From PSRF01 sp051000815 (lineage in GTDB: Bacteria; Acidobacteriota; Blastocatellia; Pyrinomonadales; Pyrinomonadaceae), in NCBI GenBank assembly GCA_051000815.1, contig JBPCNX010000079.1, positions 4,210-68,209 on the forward strand: a DNA stretch of 64,000 nucleotides. Direction: 5' to 3'. Below are positions 8,192 through 16,206 of this stretch, piece by piece. Position 1 is the first letter of the stretch. Each line of letters starts with the position of its first letter. Below the pieces are notes generated by a model, which was not told where the DNA came from, did not search any database, and saw nothing but the letters and a program-made list of their open reading frames with translations. The position numbers and the translations under genes were made by a program.

Positions 8192-10039
8192 ATGGCACGG
8201 TTTATGAGCAGCTATCTCAGAATTTTGGTGACTGTTGTCGCGTCTGTCCTCGCTTCGGGCGCGGGCGATGCTTTAGCTTATGCGCAAACAAGACTCGCCC
8301 AGACTCCTGGTGGCCCATCCGGGCAGGTGCAGCAGCGATCGTCCGCTGGTTTTAATCTCGCGGAATACGGTGTGGAAGTGCAGCCTGACCCGCGGTTAAT
8401 CATCATGATGGTAGCGCTGGAGGCTGCTGGTTTCGATCCGACACCGCCCGGACAAGAACCTTCTGCCTTTCGAGCGCAGGTAAGAAAGGACTTGTCGGGA
8501 CTCGACCCGGAACTCCGGCAGCGGCTCCGCAGTTTTTACGAACGCAATAAACTTCCGGCACCCGCCACTGCCGCTGATCAGGCAGCCCGTTACGTGTCGC
8601 TCGCATTTGCGTTCGGTCCCGTGCCCTCGTTCGACGCTCCGGAACGGTCTGACGATCTTCCCGGCGGTCTTTTGGAAGTACTGGACTTTGCTCCACTCGT
8701 GCGGGAGTTTTATCGCCGGTCAGGTATTGATGAGCGAATCGTTTTTTACACGCGCGAGCATCAGGCGGAAGGTGACCGCCTGCGTCAACCAACGGCGAAT
8801 CTGGTGCGCGCCGTGCTTTCTTACCTGCATACGCGACCGATCACAATAATGAACGAACGGGTTGTCTCGAAATCTCCAGTCAAGAAAAACACCGCTCGGA
8901 CCTACAGCCTGCGCCAACGTGACCGCCGGTTTCTAGTAGTTCCCGATTTGCTTGCTGCGCCTGGCGCGATCAATCTCCGCGTAATTGGCGACGACTACTT
9001 TGCGGTTCTACCCCCCGGAACCGATCCTGAATCTTCAGAGTTACAGCGCGCCTATTTACAGTATGTAGTCGACCCGCTGATGGTGCGGTTCAATCGAAGT
9101 ATCGCTGCTCGACGGGAACAGATTAAGCAGGTGATCAGTGAACGCGAGAAAGCAGGTGGAACTGTAACTCCCGATGTGTTTCTGGTTGTCTCGCGTTCTT
9201 TGGTGGCCGCCGCGGATGCTCGCTTTGAGGAAGCTAAAAAGCTTGACTCGCTTTCCCGCGAAGCCCGCCGCAAGCTTGATGAGACTAAAGACGACACTAC
9301 GCGCGCTAGCATTGCCAAAGAAACACAGGGAGCGATGAATGCCATTCGCGACGACACGATTGCCAAACTGGCGGATGAGTATGAACGAGGAGCCGTGCTT
9401 AGCTTCCTGTTTGCCGACGAGTTGAAGGGCATCGAAAGCAGCGGGTTCGATGTGGCAAACTTTTTTGAGGACATCATTTCCTCGTTTGATCCAGTCCGGG
9501 AAAGTCGCCGGCCGGCGGAATATGCCGAAGCTCGTCAGCGCGCCCAAGCTGCGAGACAAGCGCGGCTAACGGCCCGGAAGGCGGAGTTGGAGTCACCTGT
9601 TTATACCGCGGCCGAAGCGACTCGGGCCGCTTCGCTCGTCAAACAACTGTCACAAATCGAAGAGATTCTCCGCTTAAGAGATTATCCCCGCGCGGAGGCA
9701 CGGTTGAAGGAGTTGATGAAAGACCATCCGGGTGAGCCACGGATCTTTTTCGCCCTGGCGCAAACTGCGAGTCTCGCCGCGGGCGATGCTACGGATGAAG
9801 AAGTGCAGGCTGAAAGACTGAATCGCGCGCTCGCGAACTACCGATTGGCCGTTGAGGCGGCCTCGCCGGAAACTGATCGCGGATTGCTGTCGCGCGCCCA
9901 CGAAGCGATGGGGCGTATACACTCATTCCTCGACAACTCTGCCGAGGCGGCGAAGGAATTTGACCAAGCGATCAAGATTGGCGACGTGCGTGGCGGGGCT
10001 TATAAAGAAGCCGTCGAGAATCGGAAGAAGCTGCCTTAA
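8192..10039 (+). CDS. Secreted or periplasmic protein with C-terminal TPR region
   Basis: I do not recognise a named family for the N-terminal half. From the ATG at 8192 the protein begins MARFMSSYLRILVTVVASV, a signal peptide with cleavage likely after AYA; the longer frame from 8117 would bury this, so 8192 was chosen (615 residues). Residues 300-460 are rich in charged helices and may be coiled coil. Residues about 480-610 contain helix-turn-helix repeats of TPR type (YPRAEARLKELMKDHPGEP and the last 40 residues). It probably acts in the envelope as an assembly or binding scaffold. No catalytic motif is seen. Confidence 0.7.
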   Translation: MARFMSSYLRILVTVVASVLASGAGDALAYAQTRLAQTPGGPSGQVQQRSSAGFNLAEYGVEVQPDPRLIIMMVALEAAGFDPTPPGQEPSAFRAQVRKDLSGLDPELRQRLRSFYERNKLPAPATAADQAARYVSLAFAFGPVPSFDAPERSDDLPGGLLEVLDFAPLVREFYRRSGIDERIVFYTREHQAEGDRLRQPTANLVRAVLSYLHTRPITIMNERVVSKSPVKKNTARTYSLRQRDRRFLVVPDLLAAPGAINLRVIGDDYFAVLPPGTDPESSELQRAYLQYVVDPLMVRFNRSIAARREQIKQVISEREKAGGTVTPDVFLVVSRSLVAAADARFEEAKKLDSLSREARRKLDETKDDTTRASIAKETQGAMNAIRDDTIAKLADEYERGAVLSFLFADELKGIESSGFDVANFFEDIISSFDPVRESRRPAEYAEARQRAQAARQARLTARKAELESPVYTAAEATRAASLVKQLSQIEEILRLRDYPRAEARLKELMKDHPGEPRIFFALAQTASLAAGDATDEEVQAERLNRALANYRLAVEAASPETDRGLLSRAHEAMGRIHSFLDNSAEAAKEFDQAIKIGDVRGGAYKEAVENRKKLP

Positions 10040-10043
10040 AAGC

Positions 10044-10188
10044 AGGTCCAAAGTCCAATGTCCAAAGTCCGCTAGCCAGACGGCTTCGAAAAAGATCAAG
10101 GTCCGCTATTGGTAACCCTAAGAATTCAAAGTCCACAAGCGCGCGACCGATGCGCTTGCGGACGTTGGACATTGGACGTTGGACGTTT
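10044..10188. repeat. Word-built hairpin (GTCCAAAGTCC type)
   Basis: The left arm (10044-10070) consists of GTCCAA words in tandem. The right arm (10160-10187) is its reverse complement (GGACGTTGGACATTGGACG) and runs into TTTCTTT. It separates two convergent genes, so it may serve as a two-way terminator. A second element built on the same word lies at 12607-12746. Confidence 0.6.
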
Positions 10189-10190
10189 CT

Positions 10191-11306
10191 TTAGATCGGC
10201 CCTGCTGGTACCCTGCGAATCCTGCCTCGCGGCGCTCGCGCCGGAAACTCCACGTTGATTTCCGGAATTACCGGAAGCTCAATCCGCGGGATGGATATGT
10301 TCATCTCGGGAATCGTCGGCAGTGTAATTCTTGGAAGGATGACGCGCCGTCCGACTTGTGGTGCAGTTCCCGGTAGGCCGGAGGGGTTTGAGATCTGCTT
10401 TGGTGTCACGGTGAAATTCCTCTGACTCTTGTTGCGAATCACGGTCAGCGTTACATCACCTTCCTTCTTTTTGTTTATGCAGCGAGCAAGGTCGCCGGCA
10501 TCTTCAACCTTCTCACCGTCGACAGCCGTAATGATGTCGCCGGCCTTGAGTCCTGCTTTTGCGGCAGCGCTGTCTGCGGCTACAGAGGTGACTAACACAC
10601 CCTTGCCCTCATTCACTCCGAAGTAATCGGCAAGTTGCTTAGTCAGCGTGGTAGTGCTGACTCCGATGCGGCGGTTGTTGCCAAAGGAGAAAACAAAGCC
10701 ATCACCGGGTTCGCCTCCCTCCCACTTCCAGATCTTCGCTTCTGGCTTCAATCCTTCCAGCCCTCGCAGGCCTTCAAGTCCTTGCAGTCCCTCCAGTCCT
10801 TCCAACCGGCCAAAACCCTGCAACTTGTTCATAGCGTCGGATGAATCCTTGCGTTTGCCGATCGTGACAGAAACTTCCTGTTCCGAACCGCCTCGACTGA
10901 TCGTTAGTCTCACCGACTGATCGGGAGCAACTTCTGACACCATGCGATTGAGTTTCCGCACACTGGTCACGTTCTCGCCGTCAAATCTCAGGATGACATC
11001 GTCTTTCCGCAAGCCTGCCTTCTCGGCGGGGCTGTCCTTGACGATGCTCGTGATTCCGGTGCCGCGCGCCTCGCGGAGGTTGTAACGGGCCATGTTTTCC
11101 CGGTTGATATCTTCAGCGTAGACGCCGAGGAAGCTGCCGCCATCGACGAACAGAGAAAACGCTTGTCCGAGCGGCTGGGCTAATACCGGCGCGTCGGGTG
11201 GGGCTGGAGCTGGGGGTGCGGGCGGTGTGGGCGGCTGTTGCGCCAGACCAATGGCCGCCGTCAGCGATAGGGAGATCGCCACGTAAAAAGCGCGTCTAAT
11301 TGTCAT
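10191..11306 (-). CDS. Secreted protein with two PDZ domains
   Basis: A 371-residue protein with a signal peptide (cut near LAQQ, residue 22) and a Pro/Ala-rich spacer to residue 45. PDZ domain 1 spans about 58-150 (SPAEKAGLRKDDVILRFDG) and PDZ domain 2 about 213-302 (AAAKAGLKAGDIITAVDG). Between them, residues 167-186 form a run of LEG/GLQ/GLE/GLR triplets, likely an amphipathic linker. The C-terminal 60 residues repeat an IxLPxIPEx motif. There is no trypsin-like or other protease domain, unlike DegP or CtpA, so it probably acts as a periplasmic binding adaptor. Confidence 0.82.
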   Translation of the reverse strand: MTIRRAFYVAISLSLTAAIGLAQQPPTPPAPPAPAPPDAPVLAQPLGQAFSLFVDGGSFLGVYAEDINRENMARYNLREARGTGITSIVKDSPAEKAGLRKDDVILRFDGENVTSVRKLNRMVSEVAPDQSVRLTISRGGSEQEVSVTIGKRKDSSDAMNKLQGFGRLEGLEGLQGLEGLRGLEGLKPEAKIWKWEGGEPGDGFVFSFGNNRRIGVSTTTLTKQLADYFGVNEGKGVLVTSVAADSAAAKAGLKAGDIITAVDGEKVEDAGDLARCINKKKEGDVTLTVIRNKSQRNFTVTPKQISNPSGLPGTAPQVGRRVILPRITLPTIPEMNISIPRIELPVIPEINVEFPARAPRGRIRRVPAGPI

Positions 11307-11633
11307 ACAAAGGAAATCCTCCGGATAGATTTTTACAGTTTACACGCGGCAATTTTGGCCAGGTTCCAAAAAGCGAGATGGGGACAGGGGCACGGAGACG
11401 GGGAGATGGGGGACGGGGAGATGGGGGGACGCGGTGACACGGGGAGGAACCAACGAGGGTATGCTCAGTCAGTAAGGTGTGGTTTACCCCCCGCTGGTTG
11501 ATTAACTCAACCTCGGCGGCGACAAGCCAGCCTTCCTGACTGAGCATACCTGGCATTCGCCTATCTCCCCGTCTCCCCATCTCGCGTCCCCTTCTCCTCT
11601 CATCCCCGAGTCCCCATCCCCTCCGGCCCTCCG
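11307..11633. repeat. G-rich word-built hairpin enclosing a GCTCAGTCAG repeat
   Basis: The left arm (11375-11446) is built from GGGGAGATGGGGGACGG words and the right arm (11561-11630) from the reverse complement. Between them (11459-11550) lies an inverted pair of the ATGCTCAGTCAG motif with GGTTTACCCCCCGCTGG, a family also present at 18679-18810 and 19663-19735. No gene is visible; the promoter of the upstream-facing PDZ gene must be in the left part. Confidence 0.6.
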
Positions 11634-12596
11634 TCACTCCGCCCCGATGCGCCTGTAGACCTCGGTCCCGTTACTTAACTCAAGGGCGATCTTTCCTTCC
11701 GAGTGGGCGAGATCCAGATGGGCGACTGCTTCCGAGACAGCGAGGAAGCGGTGCACATCGTCGGTTTCGGGGAACATCTCCCGCGAAACGCTCCAGGCTG
11801 TGGCGCCGCTCTTCGGAACCAGGTCGATCACTTCCACCTGCCGTTCTTTGATCGCGTGGAAATAACGGTTGAAAAGTTCCTCGAAGTCGTGGACCGGCTC
11901 GCCGTGTCCTCCATAAACCAGCGTTGGTGCAAAGGTCCTGAGACGCGCGAGGCTGACGAGATACTCGGCTAACGAAGGAAAGCGCCGTGACGGATCGATT
12001 GGATCGGGTGATAGGACAGGGTTTGGTGTTATCCGTTTCAACACGCAGTCTCCGGCGATTACGGTCCGATCGGCTTCCCGGATAAACGAGCAGGAGCCGG
12101 GCGTGTGACCGGGTGTATGAATAACCCGCAGCGAGCCATTGGTGAATACCAGCTCGGCTTCATCGTGCAGTTCGCTGTATTCGTGCTTGTCGAACGAGTC
12201 GGCATAGAGCCGGACGTTCTGGTACATCTGGCGCATCAATTCGATCTCGTTGTCAGGCACGCCGGCGCGAACCAGCAGTGCGCGATGCTCTTCGTGTTCC
12301 AGTCGCCCCGTTCGGTGCCCGGTCTCCCAGTTATGAACCAGCACTTCCGCGTCCTTCGCCTCGTCTCGGAGTGACCGCGCCAAACCGCAGTGGTCCTCGT
12401 GCGCGTGGGTTAGGACAATGCGACGCAGGTCGGAGACGCGAACGCGGGCGCGGCGCAATCCCTCGCGCAAAGCCTCGATGGCTTCTTTGGTCTTGGGACC
12501 GGTGTCGATGAGGGTCAGGGGATCTTCCGCGATCAGGTAGACATTAACCGGGCCGATATAGAACGGCGTTGGTACGGAGATAGGGATGATACGCAT
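11634..12596 (-). CDS. MBL-fold metal-dependent hydrolase
   Basis: A 320-residue metallo-beta-lactamase-fold protein. The dinuclear metal site is visible as THAHEDHCG (HxHxDH), HTPGH and AGD, and a later GGHGEPV provides the last His. The C-terminal 60 residues resemble the winged-helix domain that follows many of these hydrolases (glyoxalase II or LACTB2-like). The substrate is unknown. It lies downstream of the fatty-acid oxidation cluster on the same strand, separated by a hairpin of 150 bp, so a thioester substrate is possible but this is only inference. Confidence 0.85.
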   Translation of the reverse strand: MRIIPISVPTPFYIGPVNVYLIAEDPLTLIDTGPKTKEAIEALREGLRRARVRVSDLRRIVLTHAHEDHCGLARSLRDEAKDAEVLVHNWETGHRTGRLEHEEHRALLVRAGVPDNEIELMRQMYQNVRLYADSFDKHEYSELHDEAELVFTNGSLRVIHTPGHTPGSCSFIREADRTVIAGDCVLKRITPNPVLSPDPIDPSRRFPSLAEYLVSLARLRTFAPTLVYGGHGEPVHDFEELFNRYFHAIKERQVEVIDLVPKSGATAWSVSREMFPETDDVHRFLAVSEAVAHLDLAHSEGKIALELSNGTEVYRRIGAE

Positions 12597-12606
12597 TTAA
12601 GAGAGT

Positions 12607-12746
12607 GTCCGAGGTCCAAAGTCCAAGGTCCAAAGTCCAAAGTCCGCTGGCACAGGTGAACTTTTGACTGAAACGGTGAAAATGTGGGACCTCTTAGATC
12701 TGTGACGACCTCGCGTTAGCGAACGTTGGACGTTGGACTTTGGACT
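12607..12746. repeat. Word-built hairpin (GTCCAAAGTCC type, second copy)
   Basis: The left arm at 12607-12645 has five GTCC-AA words in tandem. The right arm at 12722-12746 is the reverse complement (ACGTTGGACGTTGGAC). It sits between the acyl-CoA dehydrogenase stop and the start of the MBL-fold gene and may cut transcription between them. Confidence 0.6.
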
Positions 12747-12751
12747 ACGCT

Positions 12752-14530
12752 TTAATACACGTACCGGTTCGCCCCGATCATCGCGTCTGCAATCCGTTGG
12801 CGGGCAATAACAGTATTCATCGGCGTCAGTTTCGTGAAGCGACGCAACGCCGCCAGGAGCGTGCGCAACTCATCGCCCTCCGCCATCGCCGCCAGCGTGT
12901 TCTTTGCTCGCGCTTCAACACGCTCAACCGCGTCGTTGCAGAACACACGCGTCATGTCGATATAACGCGCTGCGGCGTCTTCGCCTTGCGAGCCGATGAA
13001 CTTCTGGGTCCGAAGAATCGCGCATTCCATCGCGTAGGTATCGATAATGATGTCGGCAATGCCCATCAACACTTCCTGCTGATCGCCTAGCTTCATCATG
13101 TACTTCTGCGCGGCGGTGCCAAGTGTCATCAATGCAACCTTCTTGGAGTTCGCCGCCAACTTCTGCTCCGCGGCAAGGGCCTGGTCGTCGTCGTCAAACC
13201 CAGCCATTTGCGGAGACAGGATTTCATCCATCAACGCTTGCGCCGCCGGCAGCAACGCAAGCTTGCCGCTTAGCGCGCTCTTCATCAGCCGGCCCGGGAC
13301 GAGCATGCGATTGATTTCGTTTGTGCCTTCGAAAATGCGATTGATGCGAGAATCGCGATAAGCACGCTCAGCTGGATAGTGGGCCGAGTAGCCATACCCG
13401 CCGTAAATCTGGACCATTTCATCAGCGACGAAATCGCAATACTCGGAAAGCGCCACTTTGATAATGGAACATTCGGCAGAGTACTCCTCGATCGCTCGCA
13501 GCTTAGCGTCAGGATCAGTGGTATCGCTGATGGCTGTTTCGATCAGCCCCAGGGTGCGGTAGGTCATCGCCTCGCCGACCCACGTACGAATGGCCATTTC
13601 GGCAAGCTTCGCCTTGATGGCCCCAAAAGATGAGATCGACTTGCCGAACTGCTGACGCTCGTTGGCATAGTTGATCGACTCATGCACCATCAACTTCATG
13701 CCGCCAATGCACATCGCGCCAAGTTTGAAGCGGCCAATGTTGAGAATATTGAAAGCGATTTTGTGACCTTTACCAATCTCGCCGAGAAGATTCTCGAGCG
13801 GCGCTTTCGCGTCCGCGAGCACAAGCGGCGTGGTACTGGAACCCTTGATGCCCATTTTGTGTTCTTCGGCGCCGGGGAAAACACCTTCCTGCTTCTCGAC
13901 AATGAATGCGCTGAACTTGTCGCCATCCACCTTGGCGAAAACTATGAAGATGTCAGCAAAACCGCCGTTGGTAATAAACATCTTCTCGCCATTGAGAATG
14001 TAATGGGTGCCATCGGCGCTGAGCCGCGCCGTTGCTTTTGCCGCCATCGCGTCTGAACCGGAACCGGCTTCGGTTAGTGCGTAGGCAGTGATCAATTCAC
14101 CCGAGGCAATCTTTGGCAGGTACTTTTCCTTCGCCGCATTGGTACCGAAGTAAATGATGGGGAGCAGGCCGATTCCGCTTTCAGCGCCGAGCGTGGTGGC
14201 AAACGACGCAGAACGGCCGATGTTCTCGCCGACCAGCGCGCCACTCGTCTGATCAAGACCGAGACCGCCGTACTCCTCAGGAATGTTCGCACCGATCAAG
14301 CCGAGATCGGCTGCTTTCTTCACCAGTTCGCGCGCCAGTTTCCAGTCGTGCTTCTCGAGTTCATCGATGCGCGGGACCACTTCGTTGTCGATAAACTGCC
14401 GGGTTGTTTCGGCAATCATCCGGTGTTCTTCGGTGAAGTCTTCGGGAGTGAAGATCTCTTCGGGGGTTGGGTGCTCGATTAAGAACGCCCCCCCCTGGAC
14501 GACCTTTTTCTGTTCGACTGCGGCTACCAT
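12752..14530 (-). CDS. fadE: Acyl-CoA dehydrogenase
   Basis: FAD-dependent enzyme for the first oxidation step of beta-oxidation. Over 592 residues it shows the ACAD domains in order: helical N-terminus with PEEYGGLGLD, the beta domain with ALTEAGSGSD and MFITNGG, and the C-terminal helical domain with IYGGYGYSAHYPAERAYRDSR and IFEGTNEINR. The Glu of FEGT is the expected catalytic base. The extra C-terminal 150 residues match the longer FadE/VLCAD-like group. It is third in a minus-strand run after the fadN-like and thiolase genes, the same order as Bacillus subtilis fadNAE. Confidence 0.92.
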   Translation of the reverse strand: MVAAVEQKKVVQGGAFLIEHPTPEEIFTPEDFTEEHRMIAETTRQFIDNEVVPRIDELEKHDWKLARELVKKAADLGLIGANIPEEYGGLGLDQTSGALVGENIGRSASFATTLGAESGIGLLPIIYFGTNAAKEKYLPKIASGELITAYALTEAGSGSDAMAAKATARLSADGTHYILNGEKMFITNGGFADIFIVFAKVDGDKFSAFIVEKQEGVFPGAEEHKMGIKGSSTTPLVLADAKAPLENLLGEIGKGHKIAFNILNIGRFKLGAMCIGGMKLMVHESINYANERQQFGKSISSFGAIKAKLAEMAIRTWVGEAMTYRTLGLIETAISDTTDPDAKLRAIEEYSAECSIIKVALSEYCDFVADEMVQIYGGYGYSAHYPAERAYRDSRINRIFEGTNEINRMLVPGRLMKSALSGKLALLPAAQALMDEILSPQMAGFDDDDQALAAEQKLAANSKKVALMTLGTAAQKYMMKLGDQQEVLMGIADIIIDTYAMECAILRTQKFIGSQGEDAAARYIDMTRVFCNDAVERVEARAKNTLAAMAEGDELRTLLAALRRFTKLTPMNTVIARQRIADAMIGANRYVY

Positions 14531-14929
14531 GGTTAATTCTCCTTAACTAATCGTGATCTTGGTCGTTGGCTCTTTCTGGTCTTTGGCCTTGGGTCTTTGG
14601 TTCTTTGGAGTCCGGGTTAGCGGACGACTGACAATAGCCCAGCACTTCAGTGCTGGGATCGAGAGTTAGAAATGAGTTAGTCCGTGAAGGACGGCTGAAA
14701 ACCTGGATTAAGTTGCGTAAGTCGTCTCATGATCTGACCGGTTCAGTCGCCCGTTTCACGGGCTCAGTTGTTTCGCGACACCAGCCCCAGCACAGTGCTG
14801 GGCTATTTTCATTCGTCCGCGCCGCGGACTGGTTCGAAATTAAAACTTGTTTGCGTCTTGGCGTTGGTTTTTCTCTACCAACAGACCTTGGACGTTGGAC
14901 TTTGGACATCACACTCAATCCTTCGAATT
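14531..14929. repeat. Intergenic region with CCCAGCACTTCAGTGCTGGG palindromes
   Basis: Two palindromes, at 14636-14658 (AGCCCAGCAC...GTGCTGGG) and 14784-14805 (CCCAGCACAGTGCTGGGCTA), frame a 120-bp stretch. Further right (14888-14908) is a TTGGACGTTGGACTTTGGAC word, and 14569-14615 holds GGTCTTTGG words. No gene seen. The gap separates the thiolase and acyl-CoA dehydrogenase genes. Confidence 0.55.
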
Positions 14930-16108
14930 TCAAAGCCTCTCGAAAATCCCGGCCGCTCCCATCCCCCCGCCGACGCACATCGTCACCATTCCGTAACGTC
15001 CATTGCGACGCTCCAACTCTCTGAGAATTGATGCCGTCAGTTTCGCTCCCGTACATCCCAGCGGATGACCCAGCGCAATCGCGCCGCCGTTTACGTTTAC
15101 CTTCGCGCTGTCGAGACCGAGGGTCTTGATGACAGCCAGCGACTGTGCGGCGAAAGCTTCGTTGAGTTCGATTACGTCAATCTGATCGAGTGTCAGTCCC
15201 GCCAGCTTGAGCACCTTGGGAATTGCGAATACCGGCCCAATACCCATCTCCTCAGGTGGGCAGCCAGCTGTTGCATAAGCGACGAAACGGGCCAGGGGTT
15301 TAACTCCCAAACTCTTGGCACGATCGGCGGACATCACAACAGCGGCAGCGGCTCCGTCCGACATCTGTGAAGCATTGCCTGCGGTTATCGTTCCCCTCGC
15401 ATTGAATGCCGGCTTTAGCTTGGCGAGCCCTGCGATGGAACTGTCACGCCGGACACCCTCATCGCGATCAAAAACGACTGCGCGCGTCTGCTTCCTCCCT
15501 TTTTCGTCTAGTTCCTCAATCGTCACCGTTAATGGCACTGTCTCTTCGGCAAACTTGTCGGCGTCGAGAGCCGCAGCCGCTCGTTGATGTGAACGCAACG
15601 CAAACTCGTCCTGCTCCTCGCGGGTGACGTTGTACTTCTGCGCGACGTTTTCAGTTGCCAGACCCATGTTCAAATAAAAATCCGGATAGTGTTCGACCAG
15701 ATATGGATTGGGACGAATTATGTGGCCGCCCATCGGAATCATGGACATGGTTTCCAGACCACCGGCCACAATAGTCTCCGCGCCACCCGAACGAATTCGA
15801 TCGGCCGCCATCGCAATCGACTGCAAGCCGGACGAGCAGAAACGATTGATGGTCATGGCGCTGGTTTCGACCGGCAGTCCCGCTCGAATCGCGGCCGCGC
15901 GCGCGACGTTCATTCCCTGCTCCGCTTCAGGCATCGCGCAGCCCATGATTACGTCCTCAATCTCAGCCGCCTCGAGACCGGGAACGCGCGTGATAGCCTC
16001 CCTGATAACAGCCGCGCCCATTTCATCCGGGCGCGTATTTCTCAGGGTGCCTTTCGGCGCCTTGCCAACTGCTGTGCGAACTGCCGATACGATAAACGCT
16101 TCTTTCAT
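14930..16108 (-). CDS. fadA: Acetyl-CoA C-acyltransferase (thiolase)
   Basis: Cleaves 3-ketoacyl-CoA with CoA to release acetyl-CoA, the last step of beta-oxidation. The 392-residue protein has the nucleophilic cysteine in NRFCSSGLQSI, the GHPLGCTGAK motif with the catalytic His, and the C-terminal CVGGGMGAAG with the second Cys. Length is standard. It lies between the fadN-like and fadE genes, all on the minus strand. Confidence 0.94.
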   Translation of the reverse strand: MKEAFIVSAVRTAVGKAPKGTLRNTRPDEMGAAVIREAITRVPGLEAAEIEDVIMGCAMPEAEQGMNVARAAAIRAGLPVETSAMTINRFCSSGLQSIAMAADRIRSGGAETIVAGGLETMSMIPMGGHIIRPNPYLVEHYPDFYLNMGLATENVAQKYNVTREEQDEFALRSHQRAAAALDADKFAEETVPLTVTIEELDEKGRKQTRAVVFDRDEGVRRDSSIAGLAKLKPAFNARGTITAGNASQMSDGAAAAVVMSADRAKSLGVKPLARFVAYATAGCPPEEMGIGPVFAIPKVLKLAGLTLDQIDVIELNEAFAAQSLAVIKTLGLDSAKVNVNGGAIALGHPLGCTGAKLTASILRELERRNGRYGMVTMCVGGGMGAAGIFERL

Positions 16109-16117
16109 GGCTTTATA

Positions 16118-16206
16118 GTCTCAAGTCTCAAGTCTCAGGTCCCAAGTCTCAGATCCCAAGTAGGTCCCAGGTCTAGTCTCACTCTCCTACTTGAGACCTG
16201 AGACTT
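16118..16206. repeat. Word-built hairpin (AGTCTCAAGTCTCAGG type)
   Basis: The left arm at 16118-16176 repeats AGTCTCA/GGTCCCA words, and the right arm at 16188-16206 reads ACTTGAGACCTGAGACTTA. It sits between the fadN-like stop and the thiolase start. Confidence 0.55.
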
